DNA from: Arcanobacterium buesumense
GTDB taxonomy: Bacteria > Actinomycetota > Actinomycetes > Actinomycetales > Actinomycetaceae
Direction of reading: 5' to 3'
Assembly (NCBI RefSeq): GCF_012563545.1
Contig: NZ_CP050804.1
Location: 310,001-374,000, forward strand
DNA length: 64,000 nt
The notes under the pieces are model-generated. The model saw only the letters and a list, made by a program, of their open reading frames with translations, did no database searches and was not told the origin of the DNA. The first letter of the stretch is position 1, and every line of letters starts with the position of its first letter. Positions 63,501-64,000 of the stretch are shown here, piece by piece. Made by a program: the position numbers and the translations under genes.

Positions 63501-64000
63501 GGTACAAACTTCAATTTCCCAGCAACTGGCGGTTTGTACAATACGTCAACGCGTACTGGAAATATCTACTACAGCGGAACTGTACACTTTACTGGACATG
63601 ATGGAATTCTCGATCTGACCATGTCAAACCCAAGCATTGCCATCAACGGCAACCGCGGATCGCTCTATATGACCGTGGCTGGTTCAGATATGAGTGGAAA
63701 TAAATTCCACCTTGGTCGGGTTAATTTTGCGACCATCTCTTTCAACGGTATCAACGTCACCGATGGTGCACTCAACTTCAGTGGTGCTTCAGTGAATCTG
63801 AGCGATGCAGGAGTCAAGGCTTTTGCTGGATTCTATCAGGCAGCTGAACAACTTGCGCCGATGTCTTCGTCGGTTAAACTCGTTCCAGCTACCGCTTGTG
63901 ATCCAAACACTGGTGAACTCATCGAATACGATGCCTTTGGTGGAAATCTGGCACAGACGGGTATTAGTGCACAAGGCCTCCTCGCAGTAGCCGTTATCGC
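60564..64000 (+). CDS. HtaA-LRR surface protein with LAQTG sorting motif (cut by window end)
   Basis: Open to the window end (1145 codons). Signal peptide 1-28 (VPALA cleavage). Then: an acidic linker; a divergent HtaA domain ~115-280 (NWDFRRSFRDYVG, DGILDVWIANPTIDF); leucine-rich repeats ~320-545 (LTDLNVSSNRLASVNVL, LERLNLADNWLTDISVV, LLDLSKNRISDLSAW); an EEARKAEE coiled coil ~590-655; HtaA domain 2 ~659-855 (LNWGVKESFRKYITGPIANG, HHGLLDLTISNPTI); an 11-residue repeat linker; HtaA domain 3 ~942-1110 (LSWGVRSSFTTYIRGSIAHG, FTGHDGILDLTMSNP). At 1129-1133 LAQTG, the class E sortase LAXTG form, starts the cell-wall anchor, and a hydrophobic helix begins at the edge. HtaA domains bind haem or haemoglobin in corynebacteria, so haem uptake is likely. 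AGGAG lies 10 nt before the ATG. Confidence 0.9.
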   Translation, partial: MRPAVKKLFISSMVATALLLGNTVPALANENPESVSTESAVVNDEVAPADVEATSSEADGVNGTTEEDQGDAVQEGTAQPAASQKDQAAANQEAADLPGLESSAPEVKAETNSQIVDVAEGYANWDFRRSFRDYVGTTGEELTGISILEKGQHLLWKPEPGQKLDLSGKTGKLAFPGKIHWTKYDGILDVWIANPTIDFVNKELLADGYTRGTMAKEGVRTFEQKPIAELKDLEIKQHDGYIVVSSLSPILTDNVKSLVGFYEGEAGAPLVVTIGTAKSEESTVPQPVLWELFPKRWSNPIHGPVYSDDPIADVTIADKGLESCVRSMLDRDYNAEDEHARLPITNKDLESLQVLNCQAWSIESLKGIEKAINVATADFYHNRITDLAPLTALKKLTDLNVSSNRLASVNVLEQIPSLERLNLADNWLTDISVVKKLPQLVNLNASENRITDITQAQLTEDRVDLLDLSKNRISDLSAWKDMPVISEVNLSHNLIKDLGTLPGKRGTRKLNLEYNFITNPEQLLPWANNIEFVDQIKLANNKFDYAGWEKLRPFTTATDRWGGPRRILVGYPTTPEQAKDLMNSLSEADVKAKHDARDAEIATEIAQIQEQLEAKRKAEEEARKAEEARQAEEARKAEEARKAEEEARKAEEEANKLVKVITGKLNWGVKESFRKYITGPIANGKWELSEGVTGTFSFPLKPGQDIMPSDFIEANFKGKVHFSGHHGLLDLTISNPTIKKEGNQWKLYATVTSLPFNKDDVPKALANPHAFKPSGDFSTMRVAIATLSEPKRTVVTDSAQPEMVAAAFAPRSAAPKKAVGENATLTFATVKLTDEGARAFSDFYDPGLVIDPITVNVASSYVKQSETPAPEKQLPSDDNDGVTPSEDTQDQDHKNNHDPVAQDDKNNHGPVAQDDKQSTPEESTGTETKNEEVKKCAVDPYKKRITSGNLSWGVRSSFTTYIRGSIAHGGWELNGASWDGTNFNFPATGGLYNTSTRTGNIYYSGTVHFTGHDGILDLTMSNPSIAINGNRGSLYMTVAGSDMSGNKFHLGRVNFATISFNGINVTDGALNFSGASVNLSDAGVKAFAGFYQAAEQLAPMSSSVKLVPATACDPNTGELIEYDAFGGNLAQTGISAQGLLAVAVI
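63234..63311 (+). repeat. 33-bp tandem repeat in the HtaA protein linker
   Basis: Two 33-bp units (63234-63266 and 63267-63299, two mismatches) and a 12-bp partial third unit encode the 11-residue repeat QDDKNNHGPVA. The length keeps the frame, so copy-number change would only alter linker length. Confidence 0.85.

Overview
The window looks like a chromosome segment of a Gram-positive actinobacterium of moderate GC content, most likely Actinomycetaceae close to Arcanobacterium or Trueperella. The reasons are a complete nuoA-N complex I operon with actinobacterial features, menaquinone genes, an RsrA-type anti-sigma factor paired with a SigR/SigH-type ECF sigma factor, a 24-residue bL37-like ribosomal protein gene, secA next to Rv3235-like and LysM genes, an HtaA haem-binding surface protein with an LAQTG class-E-type sorting motif, and several apparently leaderless starts. 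Genus is inferred. No searches were run, and family names come from recognised motifs and remembered family sequences.

Positions 1-28800 form a respiration block. It holds menB (cut by the left edge), menC, menD, an HtrA-type protease, menF, menG and a geranylgeranyl-reductase-like flavoprotein (menaquinone side-chain reduction). Next come the 14 nuo genes, mostly with 4-bp or very short overlaps, then a polyprenyl diphosphate synthase overlapping nuoN, then secA with a strong terminator. Together they make and use (partly saturated) menaquinone, with complex I as NADH entry point. menA and menE are not here.

Positions 28800-39240 hold conserved but poorly characterised actinobacterial genes: an Rv3235-like protein, a LysM protein, an Sm-like hypothetical, a small excisionase/MerR-type HTH protein, a SAF-domain protein, a CpaE-like ATPase with an Arg-containing Walker A, and a DUF6912 protein. 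The SbcC/SbcD nuclease pair and an Aer-like soluble PAS protein follow.

Positions 39240-53450 carry two amino-sugar/sialic-acid loci separated by rsgA, aroA and a DoxX gene. The first has an FCD-GntR regulator followed by an Asp-box beta-propeller membrane protein. Divergent from these is an operon of a sugar-binding lipoprotein, two permeases and a Gfo/Idh oxidoreductase that strongly resembles YjhC/NanOx, the enzyme that interconverts 2,7-anhydro-Neu5Ac and Neu5Ac. The second has a second FCD-GntR regulator divergent from nanK-nanE-nagB-nagA. Clear palindromic operator candidates sit in both divergent promoters. A sialate lyase (nanA) and a sialidase with a complete catalytic signature are absent from the window.

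Positions 53450-64000 hold sigH-rsrA, the bL37-like gene, a frameshifted P-loop kinase, an SPFH protein that lacks a normal start codon beside a perfect 22-bp inverted repeat, and an RHH protein. Then come two divergent DUF5692-like membrane proteins flanking an SRPBCC/START-like membrane-anchored protein, a set with no function known to me. At the right edge, behind a palindrome-covered promoter, is a large HtaA-LRR-HtaA-HtaA surface protein cut by the window end. No rRNA, tRNA, CRISPR array, insertion sequence or prophage was seen.
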